Made by a program: the position numbers and the translations under genes. The notes under the pieces were generated by a model. That model searched no databases, was not told the origin of the DNA, and saw only the letters and a program-made list of their open reading frames with translations. A stretch of DNA of 38,768 nucleotides from an uncultured Acidaminococcus sp. Lineage in GTDB: Bacteria > Bacillota_C > Negativicutes > Acidaminococcales > Acidaminococcaceae. The DNA is taken from assembly GCA_900314165.1 (NCBI GenBank), contig OMUE01000061.1:1-38768 (forward strand), given 5' to 3'. Every line of letters begins with the position of its first letter. Positions within the stretch are counted from its first letter, which is position 1. Positions 7,132-16,412 of the stretch are shown here, piece after piece.

Positions 7132-9246
7132 ATGACTATAGATTTAAATAATCCGAAATACTACGTCAATCGGGAATTAAGCTGGCTGAAGTTCAACCTG
7201 CGGGTACTGCGGGAAGCCGGAGTGCGGACCGTGCCCCTGCTGGAACGGATGCGGTTTGTAGCTATTTCCGCTTCGAACCTGGATGAATTCTTCATGGTCC
7301 GGGTGGCAGGCCTCATCGAGCAGCTGGCCGCCGGCGTGAAAAAAGTGGATGCCGCAGGCCTTGATGCGGAAGAACAGCTGAAGCAGATTTCCCAGGCTGC
7401 CCACAGCGAGATGAAGCTGAAATACAGATACTTCTTCGCCCTGTTAAACGAACTGAACAAATACGGCGTGTCCTTCTGCCGGGTTAAGGATGCCAATGAA
7501 CAGCAGCGGCAGGACCTGGAGCAGTATTACCAGGACACGGTGTTCCCGGTGCTGACTCCTATGGCTATCGACGCGGCCCGTCCCTTCCCGTTTTTGGCTA
7601 ACAAATCCCTGAACCTGGCTGTGGAACTGCGCACGAAGAAAGGGGAGCAGAAGGTAGCCTTCGTACAGGTGCCCTCCGTGCTGCCCCGGCTCATTCCTTT
7701 GGAAGGGGAAAAGGACGAACGGACCTTCGTGTTCCTGGAAGACCTGATTATGGAACACTGCCATGACCTGTTCAAGGGCCTGGAAATTGTAGACATGGTG
7801 CCCTTCCGGATCACCCGGAATGCGGACCTGGAGCTGGACGACGATGCTACCGAGGACCTGATGAAGGAAATCGAACGGTCCCTGCGCAAGCGCCAGAGAG
7901 GGGATGCGGTCCGGCTGGAAATCAACACCACGGACGATAAGTACCTGAAGGATTTCCTGGTGAAGAACCTGGAACTGAAGCCCAGAGACGTGTACGAAAT
8001 CCAGGGGCCTTTGGACCTGACCTTCTTATTCCGGTTCATCGACCTGCCGGACTTCGACCAATGGAAATACACGCCGTACGTCAACCAGCAGCCGGAAGAA
8101 CTGCCGGATTACGACAATCTGTTTGATAAGATCAAGGAACACGACATCCTGCTGCACCACCCCTATGAAAGCTTCGATCCCATTGTGAAACTGCTGGCTG
8201 CAGCTGCAGAAGATCCCAAAGTGCTGGCTATCAAGCAGACCCTGTACCGGGTCAGCGGCAACTCTCCCCTGGTAGCCTCCCTGGCCAAGGCAGCAGAAAA
8301 CGGCAAGCAGGTAACGGCCCTGGTGGAACTGAAGGCCCGGTTCGATGAAGAGAACAATATCGTGTGGGCCCGCCGCCTGGAAAAGGCCGGCTGCCACGTA
8401 ATCTACGGCCTCATGGGCCTGAAGACCCACTCCAAGATCATCCTCATCGTCCGCAAGGAAGACGACGGTATCAAACGGTATGTGCACCTGGGCACCGGCA
8501 ACTACAACGACAAGACGGCAAAACTGTACACGGACCTGGGCCTGCTGACGGCCAATGACCTGTACGGTGCCGATGCTTCCGCGTTCTTCAATGTGCTCAG
8601 CGGCTACTCCGAACCGCCTGTCATGAATAAACTGGCCATGGCGCCTATCGGCCTGCGGGAAAAGATTTACGAACTTATCGACCGGGAAATCGCCAACGTC
8701 AAAGACGGAGGCACGGGCTACATTGCGGCTAAGATGAACTCCCTCATCGACCAGCCCGTTATCCGGAAATTCTACGAAGCTTCCCAGGCCGGCGTGAAGA
8801 TCGACCTGGTTGTCCGCGGCATCTGCGGCCTGCGTCCGGGCATCAAGGGCGTCAGCGAAAATATCACGGTCCGCTCCATCGTAGGCCGGTTCCTGGAACA
8901 CAGCCGGGTATACTACTTTGCCAATAACGGCAACGAAGAACTGTACCTGTCCTCTGCCGATATGATGCCCCGGAACCTGAACGAACGGGTAGAATTGCTG
9001 TTCCCTGTGGAACGGACGGAACATATAGCCCGGATCAAGGAATTCATGGATTGGTGCCTGAAAGACAATGTGGGTGCCCATATTATGCTCAGCAACGGCA
9101 CGTACCGCAGGGCTTATCCTCACGGCCGTCAGAAATTCAGCGTCCAGGCCGCTCTCATGAAACGGGCTATGGACAATGCGCCTAAGAAAGTGATGCCCAT
9201 GGAGCAGAAACTGAAACCCATGTACCATAAGGAAGAGGATTTATGA
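7132..9246 (+). CDS. ppk: Polyphosphate kinase 1
   Basis: Makes polyphosphate from ATP reversibly. At 704 residues it has the usual PPK1 length. The N-terminal and head domains start with YVNRELSWLKFN; the two phospholipase-D-like catalytic domains carry the histidine that becomes phosphorylated (H433 in LKTHSKI) and the second catalytic histidine (H590 in EHSRVYYFANNGNEELYLSSADMMPRN, split here only by description). These match E. coli H435 and H592. HLGTGNYN and DENNIVWAR are also diagnostic. The start follows AAGGAG. Its last codons contain an extended -10 promoter for the next small gene. Confidence 0.96.
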   Translation: MTIDLNNPKYYVNRELSWLKFNLRVLREAGVRTVPLLERMRFVAISASNLDEFFMVRVAGLIEQLAAGVKKVDAAGLDAEEQLKQISQAAHSEMKLKYRYFFALLNELNKYGVSFCRVKDANEQQRQDLEQYYQDTVFPVLTPMAIDAARPFPFLANKSLNLAVELRTKKGEQKVAFVQVPSVLPRLIPLEGEKDERTFVFLEDLIMEHCHDLFKGLEIVDMVPFRITRNADLELDDDATEDLMKEIERSLRKRQRGDAVRLEINTTDDKYLKDFLVKNLELKPRDVYEIQGPLDLTFLFRFIDLPDFDQWKYTPYVNQQPEELPDYDNLFDKIKEHDILLHHPYESFDPIVKLLAAAAEDPKVLAIKQTLYRVSGNSPLVASLAKAAENGKQVTALVELKARFDEENNIVWARRLEKAGCHVIYGLMGLKTHSKIILIVRKEDDGIKRYVHLGTGNYNDKTAKLYTDLGLLTANDLYGADASAFFNVLSGYSEPPVMNKLAMAPIGLREKIYELIDREIANVKDGGTGYIAAKMNSLIDQPVIRKFYEASQAGVKIDLVVRGICGLRPGIKGVSENITVRSIVGRFLEHSRVYYFANNGNEELYLSSADMMPRNLNERVELLFPVERTEHIARIKEFMDWCLKDNVGAHIMLSNGTYRRAYPHGRQKFSVQAALMKRAMDNAPKKVMPMEQKLKPMYHKEEDL

Positions 9247-9252
9247 TATAAT
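9244..9252 (+). promoter_or_regulatory. Extended -10 promoter overlapping the ppk stop codon
   Basis: TGATATAAT is a perfect extended -10 element (TG, one base, TATAAT); the TGA is the ppk stop codon. No convincing -35 is present, as is usual for extended -10 promoters. Predicted start of transcription is about 28 bases before the next gene. Confidence 0.6.
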
Positions 9253-9286
9253 GGTGGCACTACGGAAGAGGAGTGCTGGATGAATC

Positions 9287-9595
9287 ATGGCAATTCATAG
9301 TGTTACCTTAAACTACCAGGGCCATTACGGGTATCTGGATTATAATGACGAGACGAAAGAAATCACGGTGTTTGTTCCTGACGCAGAAGAGGCTGCTCAG
9401 AAGGTCCGGGACTATTTAGCCCAACCCCATACTCAGGAAGTGCCCAACGGGGAATGCACCTACCATTTTGCCCCTGTGACGGTGGACGCCAAAAACAGCT
9501 GGGAAGAATGCAAAGAAGTCCTGACCCGGTTATGGCTCAATACGGGGGTATTGGTAGAATGGAGTATGCCGCCCCGGATGACCAACGATTTATAA
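9287..9595 (+). CDS. Small protein of unknown function
   Basis: A 102-residue protein I do not recognise. It is acidic and mixed alpha/beta in appearance, with a tyrosine-rich start (GHYGYLDYND), one internal pair of cysteines far apart, and a C-terminal SMPPRMTNDL. The start must be at or after 9287, because TGA at 9281-9283 closes the frame just upstream. Oddly, the AGGAG site is 13 bases away, and is better placed for a six-codon ORF (ATG 9280 to TAG 9300) that overlaps the start in another frame; translational coupling is possible. It has its own extended -10 promoter at the end of ppk. Confidence 0.65.
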   Translation: MAIHSVTLNYQGHYGYLDYNDETKEITVFVPDAEEAAQKVRDYLAQPHTQEVPNGECTYHFAPVTVDAKNSWEECKEVLTRLWLNTGVLVEWSMPPRMTNDL

Positions 9596-9614
9596 GGAAG
9601 ATCTTTTAGAGAAA

Positions 9615-9652
9615 CCGTAGGGGCGTGCCAACGTAAAGCGGCGGTGCGCCCT
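9615..9652. repeat. Hairpin-type intergenic repeat, family B (short copy)
   Basis: Begins CCGTAGGGGC like the larger family B element at 17503 and ends GCGCCC followed by a T-run. The arms GGGCG/GCGCCC can fold imperfectly. It lies between the small unknown gene and the phosphoribosyltransferase and may act as a weak terminator. Confidence 0.4.
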
Positions 9653-9698
9653 TTTATGAGGATTAAATGACTGGGGAAACCATAAGGGGGTAATCAGG

Positions 9699-10250
9699 GT
9701 GGCAGATCGTTTTTATGAACTGAAGGTAGCGGGCCTGACCCGGCAGCTGCCTGTACTGAACATTTCCGACAGCCTTGCGATTGCAGGGTTCGTAATCCTG
9801 GGGGATGTGGAAATGGTGGAACGGGCTGCGGAAGAGCTGGCGAAGAAGGTGCCGGCGGATACGGATGTGCTCATGGCTGCTGAGACGAAGGGCATTCCTC
9901 TCGTCCATGCTATGGCACGGATCCTGGGCATGCCGAAATACATCGTGGCCAGGAAATCCATCAAAGCTTATATGGAGCATCCCATTACGGTGGAAGATGA
10001 GTCCATCACTACGAAGGGCAAGCAGATGCTGTGCCTGCAGGATGCAGATATCGATCTGGTAAAGGGCCATAAGGTCACCCTGGTGGACGACGTCATCAGC
10101 ACCGGCGGTTCCATCAAGGCTTTGGAAGAGCTGGTAGAAAAAGCCGGCGGTACGGTCTACGGCAAGATGGCCATCCTGGCCGAAGGGGACTCCATAGGGC
10201 GGGACGATATTACCGTCTTGGCCAATCTGCCGCTGTTTAAGGCGGAGTGA
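9699..10250 (+). CDS. Phosphoribosyltransferase family protein (adenine phosphoribosyltransferase-like)
   Basis: A 183-residue type I phosphoribosyltransferase. The PRPP-binding loop is VTLVDDVISTGGSI (about residues 125-138), and a second conserved loop with ARKS lies near residue 85. Length and order resemble adenine phosphoribosyltransferase and the C-terminal domain of the Gram-positive PurR repressor; no N-terminal DNA-binding part is present. The start is GTG, preceded by AAGGGGG at a suitable distance. It is probably a purine-base salvage enzyme, but the exact base is not fixed by sequence alone. It converges with the minus-strand unknown gene across a bidirectional terminator. Confidence 0.8.
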   Translation: MADRFYELKVAGLTRQLPVLNISDSLAIAGFVILGDVEMVERAAEELAKKVPADTDVLMAAETKGIPLVHAMARILGMPKYIVARKSIKAYMEHPITVEDESITTKGKQMLCLQDADIDLVKGHKVTLVDDVISTGGSIKALEELVEKAGGTVYGKMAILAEGDSIGRDDITVLANLPLFKAE

Positions 10251-10255
10251 AATCT

Positions 10256-10475
10256 GTAGTGTCGTGTATACGTGAATACGTACATACGAAAAATACGTAG
10301 TACGTGATACGTGGTACGGAAACATGAGCGTAAGGACAAAACAAAAAGCTGTGAAAGATGATTGCTCATTTTTCACAGCTTTTTTATGTTTTCGCACCAG
10401 TCGTATTACGTATAACGTATCACGTATTTACGTATGTACGACAACTCGTATGCACGTATGCACGCTCCCACGCAA
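10256..10475. repeat. ACGTA-rich inverted repeat around a terminator
   Basis: The left arm (about 10262-10320) and right arm (about 10400-10470) are built of many overlapping TACGTA, CGTATAC and ATACGTG words and are imperfect inverted copies of one another. They flank the terminator at 10343-10384. No coding potential is seen. Confidence 0.6.
10343..10384. terminator. Bidirectional intrinsic terminator between converging genes
   Basis: A 14-bp stem, AAAAAGCTGTGAAA with TTTCACAGCTTTTT, has an A-run on one side and a T-run on the other, so it can stop transcription from both the phosphoribosyltransferase and the minus-strand 533-residue gene. The core GCTGTGAAA/TTTCACAGC recurs in the terminator at 22530. 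Confidence 0.85.
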
Positions 10476-10477
10476 CC

Positions 10478-12079
10478 TTATCTATTCCTCTCCTGAATCA
10501 CGTCCAGGAAGTTGGCAAAATCCATGCTGCGCTTTTTGAGGAGTACGTCGATGCGCAGGGTCAGCAGAGGATGCTGGGCCATTTCCCGGGCTTTGAACAG
10601 GGCCAGGCGCATGCGGGGAGACCAGTTCTTGTCCGGCCATTCTTCCAGTACGGAGATGGCGGCGTCCCGGCAGGAATCGTAGATACTGGTCAGAGCGGCC
10701 TGGATGATGTCCTCTCCTTGGCCCGGTGTTTCGGCCAGGCTGTGGAGCAGGGGCTGCAGGCTGTATTCATCCTGCAGGTAGGCCTCCAGGTGCTCCCGGG
10801 CAAATTTCAGCACCCTGTTGAAACGGCGTTTGTCCGTAGTTTCCAGCAGGAATTCGTACAATTCGGTGCGCATGGGATCCTTCTTCAGCAGGGTCCATAA
10901 TTCTTTGTGAATATCCAGGTCCAGTGCGTAAGCCATATGGATGGCCAGCAGGTTTACGCTGCCGTCTTCATCCAACAGGTTGGCCTTGATCTGGGGCAGC
11001 CAGTCCGTGGAGAAGATAAGGGCCTCCAGGGAGCTGATGAGCAGGTGGCACTGATTCATGGTCAGGGCATCCCACATTTCGTCTTCCACCATGGTCCGCA
11101 AGCCTTCACAAATGTTCAGCAGGCCTGCTGCGTCCGTCAGTTCTGTATGGTAGTTTTGGGCATGGACCAGATATTTCTGCAGCAGGGAGAACAGGTCTAT
11201 GACGGGCATCTTGTCCTGGGCCTCTTCCGGCGGGTCCAGCTGCTGGAAGCCCAGCAGGAAGGCCAGGTAGTTCAGAAAAAGATGGGTAAGGCCCTGGAAT
11301 TCCTCATGGTCCAGGTGGGGCTTGTTCACCACGTCTGCAATATTTACCTTGGAGAATACCAGCAGGGACACGGCAGGGTAGTTGATGACCAGCTCGCAGC
11401 CGTGGAGCACCAGCCATTTTTTGGACTCCTTGCTGTCAAAGGAGTAGGTTTGCATGGCGCATAGCTTGCCCCAGCCCATGGAGTGCTCGATCATATCCCA
11501 AACATCGTCCGGCTCCAGCTGATGGCTCAGTTCCAGGGCGTAGATGACGAAACTGGTGAATTCCTCGCAGCGGCTCAGGACCATGAGATCCTTCTTCAGC
11601 TGCCAGTCCACCACCAGGTCCGGTTCGTTCAGCATGTACAGGCCGCAGATGACGATGGCCAGCTTGACCGCTTCCCGGCTGGAAGCCTTGTACAGCCATT
11701 CCCGGGCCAGATGCCACAGGGGCTGGGGAATCTTTTCGTTGCTGAGCTCATCTACCAGGGAGTCATAGTACAGGATGCAGGGCGTGGAGGAAATGCCCAT
11801 GTACAGCATGGAGGCATTTTCCGGGTTCGGTTCTTCTGCGTAGGCTTTCAGACCCTGATAAATCTGCAGGCCGATGATGGCAGCCTGTTCCGTTTCCTGC
11901 TTCGTGCTGGCCAGGTAGGCGTCTGCGGCGCCGGGATCCATGAAGATTTCCGAATCCCCGGTGACGATAGCCCTGTCCTGGAGAGGTTCCTGGTTGTAGT
12001 ACCCATCCGGGTCCAGATTGCTTTTTATGAAGTCAAATATACTTTTTCCCTGTTCCCAGGGATTGGCGCGTGTTTCCAT
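10478..12079 (-). CDS. Large soluble protein of unknown function
   Basis: I do not recognise this 533-residue protein. The ATG at 12079 is preferred over an in-frame TTG at 12088 because AAGG lies nine bases before the ATG and abuts the TTG. There is no signal peptide or clear membrane segment. The composition is rich in Leu, Glu, Asp and Trp with many short amphipathic helices, suggesting an all-helical repeat fold such as HEAT or TPR; no catalytic motif stands out. Its promoter region carries a GAC-T-tract spaced 24 bp from a TATAAT box, the arrangement seen at the hut promoters, so it may be controlled with histidine degradation. It is next to the hutD-like gene on the same strand. Confidence 0.78.
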   Translation of the reverse strand: METRANPWEQGKSIFDFIKSNLDPDGYYNQEPLQDRAIVTGDSEIFMDPGAADAYLASTKQETEQAAIIGLQIYQGLKAYAEEPNPENASMLYMGISSTPCILYYDSLVDELSNEKIPQPLWHLAREWLYKASSREAVKLAIVICGLYMLNEPDLVVDWQLKKDLMVLSRCEEFTSFVIYALELSHQLEPDDVWDMIEHSMGWGKLCAMQTYSFDSKESKKWLVLHGCELVINYPAVSLLVFSKVNIADVVNKPHLDHEEFQGLTHLFLNYLAFLLGFQQLDPPEEAQDKMPVIDLFSLLQKYLVHAQNYHTELTDAAGLLNICEGLRTMVEDEMWDALTMNQCHLLISSLEALIFSTDWLPQIKANLLDEDGSVNLLAIHMAYALDLDIHKELWTLLKKDPMRTELYEFLLETTDKRRFNRVLKFAREHLEAYLQDEYSLQPLLHSLAETPGQGEDIIQAALTSIYDSCRDAAISVLEEWPDKNWSPRMRLALFKAREMAQHPLLTLRIDVLLKKRSMDFANFLDVIQERNR

Positions 12080-12139
12080 AGAAATCAACCTTATTTCCGG
12101 AGCAATCGCTCCTATCTTGATAGGAAATCATTATACCAT

Positions 12140-12169
12140 ATTATAAGGTAGAAAACACGGTCAAAAGTC
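12140..12169 (-). promoter_or_regulatory. Promoter of the 533-residue gene with the hut-like GAC-T-tract
   Basis: Read on the minus strand, TTGACT is followed, 24 bases from its G, by a perfect TATAAT (12145-12140); a second TATAAT lies at 12135-12130. The spacing between TTGACT and TATAAT is 20, three longer than normal, the same as at the histidine permease promoter. A second TTGAC word overlaps. Confidence 0.5.
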
Positions 12170-12236
12170 AAAAAGTTTAAAAGGAAGTGAAAGGTGAAAA
12201 GAGAAAAGTGAAAAGGGCACGCTGCGCGTCTCACCT

Positions 12237-12806
12237 CTATTCTTTGACTATAAGATAAATGACAACAGCTTCCTTACCAAGCTTCAGCTCCACGTCGCCG
12301 TCTTCTTCGGGGATCACGTACAGGGTGTCGGGTTCAAGGGCGATGCCATCCAGGGTGGAATCCTTCAGGGTTTCCACCGGGACGATGGGCGTATAGACGA
12401 AACGATAGGCAGCAGGAACCAGCGTCCTGCTTTCCGTCAGTTTTTCGTAGGTGGCCGTAGTGTCTTTCCGGTACATCAGGTTGAAATCCACGGCTTTGCC
12501 CACGGAATGGGTGTGCCAGCCACCGTCAAAAAACGCATCTTCCAGGGGTGCTAAGGTATCGCTGCGCCCGGGGACTTCCTGGTACGTCAGCGTAAAGCCG
12601 CCGGTCAGGGGCGCAATGATGCGGTTGTAATCCGGCAGCATGGTAAAGTCGGATTCCGGTAGATCTACTGTAGCGGAGCTGATGCGCAGTGTGAAGTTCC
12701 GTTCCTTATAAGCACTGCCTGCCGGCGCAATGTAGAATTCCGTGGTGGTCCCGCCGGACCAATGGGACGTAGAAGCTTTCGTTCTGGGAATGACAGTAAT
12801 GGACAT
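12237..12806 (-). CDS. hutD: HutD family protein
   Basis: A 189-residue cupin-like protein of the HutD family, recognised by SHWSGGTTTE near the N-terminus, FTLRISSATVDLPESDFTMLP, then FDGGW and SVGKAVDFNLMYRKD in the middle. HutD proteins are associated with histidine utilisation operons and are thought to modulate the pathway by binding urocanate or formylglutamate-type intermediates; no enzymatic role is established. The start ATG follows GGAGG by seven bases. It lies upstream of and divergent from ftcD-fhs-fchA, which fits a role in histidine use, and is downstream of nothing else on its strand except the unknown 533-residue gene. Confidence 0.88.
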   Translation of the reverse strand: MSITVIPRTKASTSHWSGGTTTEFYIAPAGSAYKERNFTLRISSATVDLPESDFTMLPDYNRIIAPLTGGFTLTYQEVPGRSDTLAPLEDAFFDGGWHTHSVGKAVDFNLMYRKDTTATYEKLTESRTLVPAAYRFVYTPIVPVETLKDSTLDGIALEPDTLYVIPEEDGDVELKLGKEAVVIYLIVKE

Positions 12807-12817
12807 GATAGGGCCTC

Positions 12818-12965
12818 CTTAGTTAGTGGGCTAGTGGGCTAGCAGCTAGTAGTGCTCGGCACGCCCCCACCATCCGCTAACGCGGATACCTCCGCCCCCA
12901 GAGGGGGCCGGATTCGAGAGGTGCGGATGCACACCTAGCCCACTAGCAAACTAGCCCACTAGCAC
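12818..12965 (-). repeat. Dispersed intergenic repeat, family A, copy 2 (inverted)
   Basis: Read on the minus strand it matches copy 1 (815-917): the GAATCCGGCCCCC..GGGGGCGG hairpin, a variable hairpin (ATCCGCG/CGCGGAT type), GGTGGGGGCGTGC, and CTAGCCCACTAG units. A further array of CTAGCCCACTAG units (12935-12965) follows on the other side. It fills most of the 335-base gap between hutD and ftcD. Confidence 0.7.
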
Positions 12966-13044
12966 ACTCTATTCCATCTTCATGCTATGTTGCAACCGTC
13001 CAAAAAGAGTCAAAAATTAAAAATCCAAAATTTTTCCCACTTCA

Positions 13045-13077
13045 GACGTTTTTAGGGCGACTGTACTCTATTATATT
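13045..13077 (+). promoter_or_regulatory. Promoter of ftcD-fhs-fchA with hut-type activator motif
   Basis: GACGTTTTT starts at 13045, and its G is 24 bases before TATTAT (13069-13074). Upstream at about 12999-13020, GTCCAAAAAGA and GTCAAAAATTA form adjacent 11-bp near-repeats. There is no consensus -35, so the promoter probably depends on an activator. Confidence 0.55.
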
Positions 13078-13141
13078 AAGCGTCAGGACATGATATATGT
13101 CCTTCCCCAGTTGATTTACAAATTTTTATGGAGGTGCCACA

Positions 13142-14047
13142 ATGGCTAGAAAGTTAGTTGAATTTGTTCCGAATTTCTCTGAAGGCCGCGATAAGGAAAA
13201 GGTTGAAAAGATCGTTGATGAAGCAAGAAAGGTAAAAGGCCTGAAGCTTCTGGACTACTCCAGCGATGAAGACCACAACCGTTCTGTCGTAACCTGCATT
13301 GGCTCTCCTGAAGCTGTTACGGAAGCCGCTATCAACATGGCTAAAGTGGCAATTGAACTGATCGATATGAGAACCCACCATGGTGCACATCCCCGTTTCG
13401 GTGCTGTGGACGTTGTTCCCTTCACTCCGGTTATGGGCGTAACTATGGACGAATGCGTTGAAATCGCCAACAAAGTTGGTAAAGCTTATGGTGAAATGGG
13501 CATTCCTGTTTACCTGTATGAAGATGCTTGCACGAAAGAATCCCGCCGGAACCTGGCTGCAGTACGGAAAGGCCAATATGAAGGCTTCTTCGAAAAGATA
13601 AAAGATCCGGATTGGGTTCCCGACTACGGTCCTGCCGTGATGAACGAAAAATCCGGCTGCTCTGCTGTAGGTGCCCGTGTTCCTTTGGTTGCTTTCAACG
13701 TAAACCTGGGCTGCAGCGACAAAGCCGTAGCTGACGCTATCGCTAAGAAAGTCCGCAACATCGGTGGCGGCCTGCACTTCGTAAAGGCTATGGGCGTAAA
13801 ACTGGAAGAACGGAATCAGGTACAGGTTTCCATGAACCTGGTTAACTATGAAAAGACCGCTGTATACCGTGCTTTCGAAATGATTAAAATGGAAGCCAGA
13901 CGGTATGGCGTACCTGTCGTAGGCAGCGAAGTCATCGGTACTGTTCCTATGAAGGCTCTGCTCATGGCTGCTGAATACTATCTGCAGATTGAAAACTTCA
14001 ACATGGACGAAATCCTTGAAAAACGTCTGCTGGATATGGGCGAATAA
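13142..14047 (+). CDS. ftcD: Glutamate formimidoyltransferase
   Basis: Transfers the formimino group of N-formimino-L-glutamate to tetrahydrofolate, giving glutamate and 5-formimino-THF: the last step of histidine degradation to glutamate. The 301 residues correspond to the stand-alone transferase half of the animal bifunctional FTCD. Diagnostic blocks are VEFVPNFSEGRD at the start, DMRTHHGAHPRFGAVDVVPFTP near residue 80 (folate/catalytic histidines) and GMGIPVYLYEDA-like text near 120. GGAGG precedes the ATG. It heads an operon with fhs and fchA, so the one-carbon unit is handled by adjacent enzymes. Codons GCT and CGT are frequent, suggesting high expression. Confidence 0.96.
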   Translation: MARKLVEFVPNFSEGRDKEKVEKIVDEARKVKGLKLLDYSSDEDHNRSVVTCIGSPEAVTEAAINMAKVAIELIDMRTHHGAHPRFGAVDVVPFTPVMGVTMDECVEIANKVGKAYGEMGIPVYLYEDACTKESRRNLAAVRKGQYEGFFEKIKDPDWVPDYGPAVMNEKSGCSAVGARVPLVAFNVNLGCSDKAVADAIAKKVRNIGGGLHFVKAMGVKLEERNQVQVSMNLVNYEKTAVYRAFEMIKMEARRYGVPVVGSEVIGTVPMKALLMAAEYYLQIENFNMDEILEKRLLDMGE

Positions 14048-14095
14048 TCTACATTCAACCCTGTATTTGCTGTCTGTCACCTGGAGGTGCAAACA

Positions 14096-15766
14096 ATGTT
14101 AAGCGACATCGAGATTGCGCAAAAAAACGTTATGGAACCCATCAGCAAGATTGCTGACAAACTGGGCATCCAACCGGAAGAACTGGAACAATACGGCCAT
14201 TATAAAGCAAAAATCTCTCTGGACGTCCTGAAGAGACTGAAAGACAAACCTAACGGCAAACTGGTGCTGGTTACCGCCATCACCCCGACTCCTGCCGGCG
14301 AAGGCAAATCCACCACGAACATCGGCCTGGCTCAGGCTCTGAACAAGATCGGCAAAAAGGCCATCGTAGCTCTGCGTGAACCGTCCCTGGGTCCTGTATT
14401 CGGCATCAAAGGCGGTGCTGCCGGCGGCGGTTATGCTCAGGTCGTTCCTATGGAAGACATCAACCTGCACTTTACCGGTGATATGCATGCCATTACCGCA
14501 GCCAACAACCTGCTGTCCGCTATGATCGATAACCACATCCATCAGGGCAACGCTCTGCGGATCGACCAGCGGCAGATCACCTGGCGCCGGGTTATGGACA
14601 TGAACGACCGTGCCCTGCGGAACGTGGTAGTAGGCCTGGGCGGCAAAGTCTGCGGCTTCCCTCGTCAGGATGCCTTCACCATCACCGTAGCTTCTGAAAT
14701 CATGGCCATCCTGTGCCTGGCTAAAGACCTGGAAGACCTGAAAGCCCGTTTCGGCCGCATCGTCATCGGCTGCGACCTGGACGGCAACCCTGTATACGTC
14801 CATCAGCTGGGCTGCGAAGGCGCTATGGCTATGCTGATGAAAGACGCCATCAAACCGAACCTGGTACAGACTCTGGAACACACCCCTGCCATCATCCACG
14901 GCGGTCCGTTCGCCAACATCGCTCACGGCTGCAACTCCATGCTGGCTACGAAGATGGCCCTGAAGCTGGGCGACATCTGCATTACGGAAGCAGGCTTCGG
15001 TGCTGACCTGGGTGCAGAAAAGTTCATGGATATCAAATGCCATTACGGCGGCTTCTATCCGGATGCCGTAGTGCTGGTTGCCACCATCCGCGCTCTGAAG
15101 ATGCACGGCGGCGTACCCAAGACCGAACTGACGAAAGAAAATGTACAGGCTGTCAGCGACGGCTTCTCCAACCTGGCAAAACAGGTAGAAAACATGCGGA
15201 CCTTCGGCCTGCCCGTCCTGGTAGCTATCAATAAGTTCTCCTCCGATACCCCTGCGGAAATCGACATGCTGCTGCAAAAATGCGCCAGCTACGGCGTAGA
15301 AGTGGCCCTGAACGAATGCTGGGAAAAGGGCGGCGAAGGCGGTATCGACATGGCCAACAAACTGGTGGCTATGCTGGAAGAAAAGAAACCCACGAAGGTG
15401 GAACTGTACGATGTAAACGATACGATTCCTAACAAGCTGACCGCTATCGTAAAGAAGATTTACGGCGGCGACGGCGTCACCTTCACGGCTAACGCCAAGA
15501 AACAGATCAAACAACTGGAAGACTGGGGTCTGGACAAGTTGCCGATCTGCGTAGCCAAGACTCAGTACTCCCTGAGTGACAACCCTGCTCTGCTGGGCGC
15601 TCCCAAAGGCTTCAAGATCAACGTACAGGATGTACGGGTATCCAACGGTGCCGGCTTCATCGTTGTCCAAACCAGCAATATCATGGTCATGCCCGGCCTG
15701 CCGAAGAAACCCGCTGCCCTGAGAATGGACATCGACAACAACGGCAAGATTACCGGCCTGTTCTAA
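14096..15766 (+). CDS. fhs: Formate-tetrahydrofolate ligase
   Basis: Interconverts formate, ATP and THF with 10-formyl-THF; in amino-acid fermenters it usually runs backwards to make ATP. The start is the ATG at 14096, preceded by GGAGG at nine bases; an upstream in-frame GTG at 14087 overlaps the ribosome site and is rejected. That gives 556 residues, the standard length. The nucleotide loop [11 protein letters not shown] is at residues 64-73, followed by [19 protein letters not shown]. It lies 48 bases after ftcD and 18 before fchA, so the operon couples formimino-THF production to substrate-level phosphorylation. Confidence 0.96.
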   Translation: MLSDIEIAQKNVMEPISKIADKLGIQPEELEQYGHYKAKISLDVLKRLKDKPNGKLVLVTAITPTPAGEGKSTTNIGLAQALNKIGKKAIVALREPSLGPVFGIKGGAAGGGYAQVVPMEDINLHFTGDMHAITAANNLLSAMIDNHIHQGNALRIDQRQITWRRVMDMNDRALRNVVVGLGGKVCGFPRQDAFTITVASEIMAILCLAKDLEDLKARFGRIVIGCDLDGNPVYVHQLGCEGAMAMLMKDAIKPNLVQTLEHTPAIIHGGPFANIAHGCNSMLATKMALKLGDICITEAGFGADLGAEKFMDIKCHYGGFYPDAVVLVATIRALKMHGGVPKTELTKENVQAVSDGFSNLAKQVENMRTFGLPVLVAINKFSSDTPAEIDMLLQKCASYGVEVALNECWEKGGEGGIDMANKLVAMLEEKKPTKVELYDVNDTIPNKLTAIVKKIYGGDGVTFTANAKKQIKQLEDWGLDKLPICVAKTQYSLSDNPALLGAPKGFKINVQDVRVSNGAGFIVVQTSNIMVMPGLPKKPAALRMDIDNNGKITGLF

Positions 15767-15784
15767 TCCGGAGGCTTATACACA

Positions 15785-16405
15785 ATGGAATTAAAGAAAC
15801 TGTCTGTAGAAGATTTCATCCAGGAAACCAGTTCCTCTTCCCCCGCTCCCGGTGGCGGCAGCGTAGCAGCTCTGAATGCTGCTTCCTCTGCAGCCCTCAT
15901 TGAGATGGTGGCTCATCTGACCATCGGCAAAGCAAAATATGCCGCTGTGGAAGATGAAATGAAGGGTGTGGCTGACAAGGCTGCTGCCCTGAAGAATAAG
16001 TTCCTGGCCCTCATTGATGAAGACAGCAATGCCTTCAACAAGATTATGGCTGCTTTCAAGATGCCGAAAGATACGGATGAAGCTAAGAAAGTCCGCCATG
16101 AAGCAATCCAGGAAGCTACGAAGGGCGCTGCCCTGGTTCCCTTCCAGGTAGGGGAGACGGCTAACGAACTGTTTGCCCTGGCTGAAGCCGTCATCGAAAG
16201 AGGCAACAGCAATGCTGTTACGGACGGTGCTGTAGCTGCTATGAACGCCAGAGCTGCTGTCCGGGGTGCCTTCCTGAACGTGAAGATCAACCTGGGAAGC
16301 ATCAAAGACGAAGCTTTCGTAGCTGACCTGACCAAGAAGATGGCTGCTATCGAAGACGCTGTAGATGCCAAAGAACAAGCTCTGCTTGCTAAGGTTAACC
16401 TGTAA
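15785..16405 (+). CDS. fchA: Formimidoyl-THF cyclodeaminase
   Basis: Converts 5-formimino-THF to 5,10-methenyl-THF and ammonia. The 206-residue all-helical protein has the family mark SSSPAPGGGSVAAL at residues 17-30 and keeps the usual length of stand-alone cyclodeaminases. It sits 18 bases after fhs, with AATCCGGAGG before the start, and is the last gene of the operon; a perfect 20-bp terminator follows eight bases later. Together with FtcD it does the two jobs fused in the animal FTCD protein. Confidence 0.94.
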   Translation: MELKKLSVEDFIQETSSSSPAPGGGSVAALNAASSAALIEMVAHLTIGKAKYAAVEDEMKGVADKAAALKNKFLALIDEDSNAFNKIMAAFKMPKDTDEAKKVRHEAIQEATKGAALVPFQVGETANELFALAEAVIERGNSNAVTDGAVAAMNARAAVRGAFLNVKINLGSIKDEAFVADLTKKMAAIEDAVDAKEQALLAKVNL

Positions 16406-16412
16406 TTAGTTT

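Noticed and set aside
14099..15670. Long minus-strand frame opposite fhs
   Set aside because: Same cause: the strongly biased codons of fhs leave the antisense frame without stops; it has no recognisable domain.
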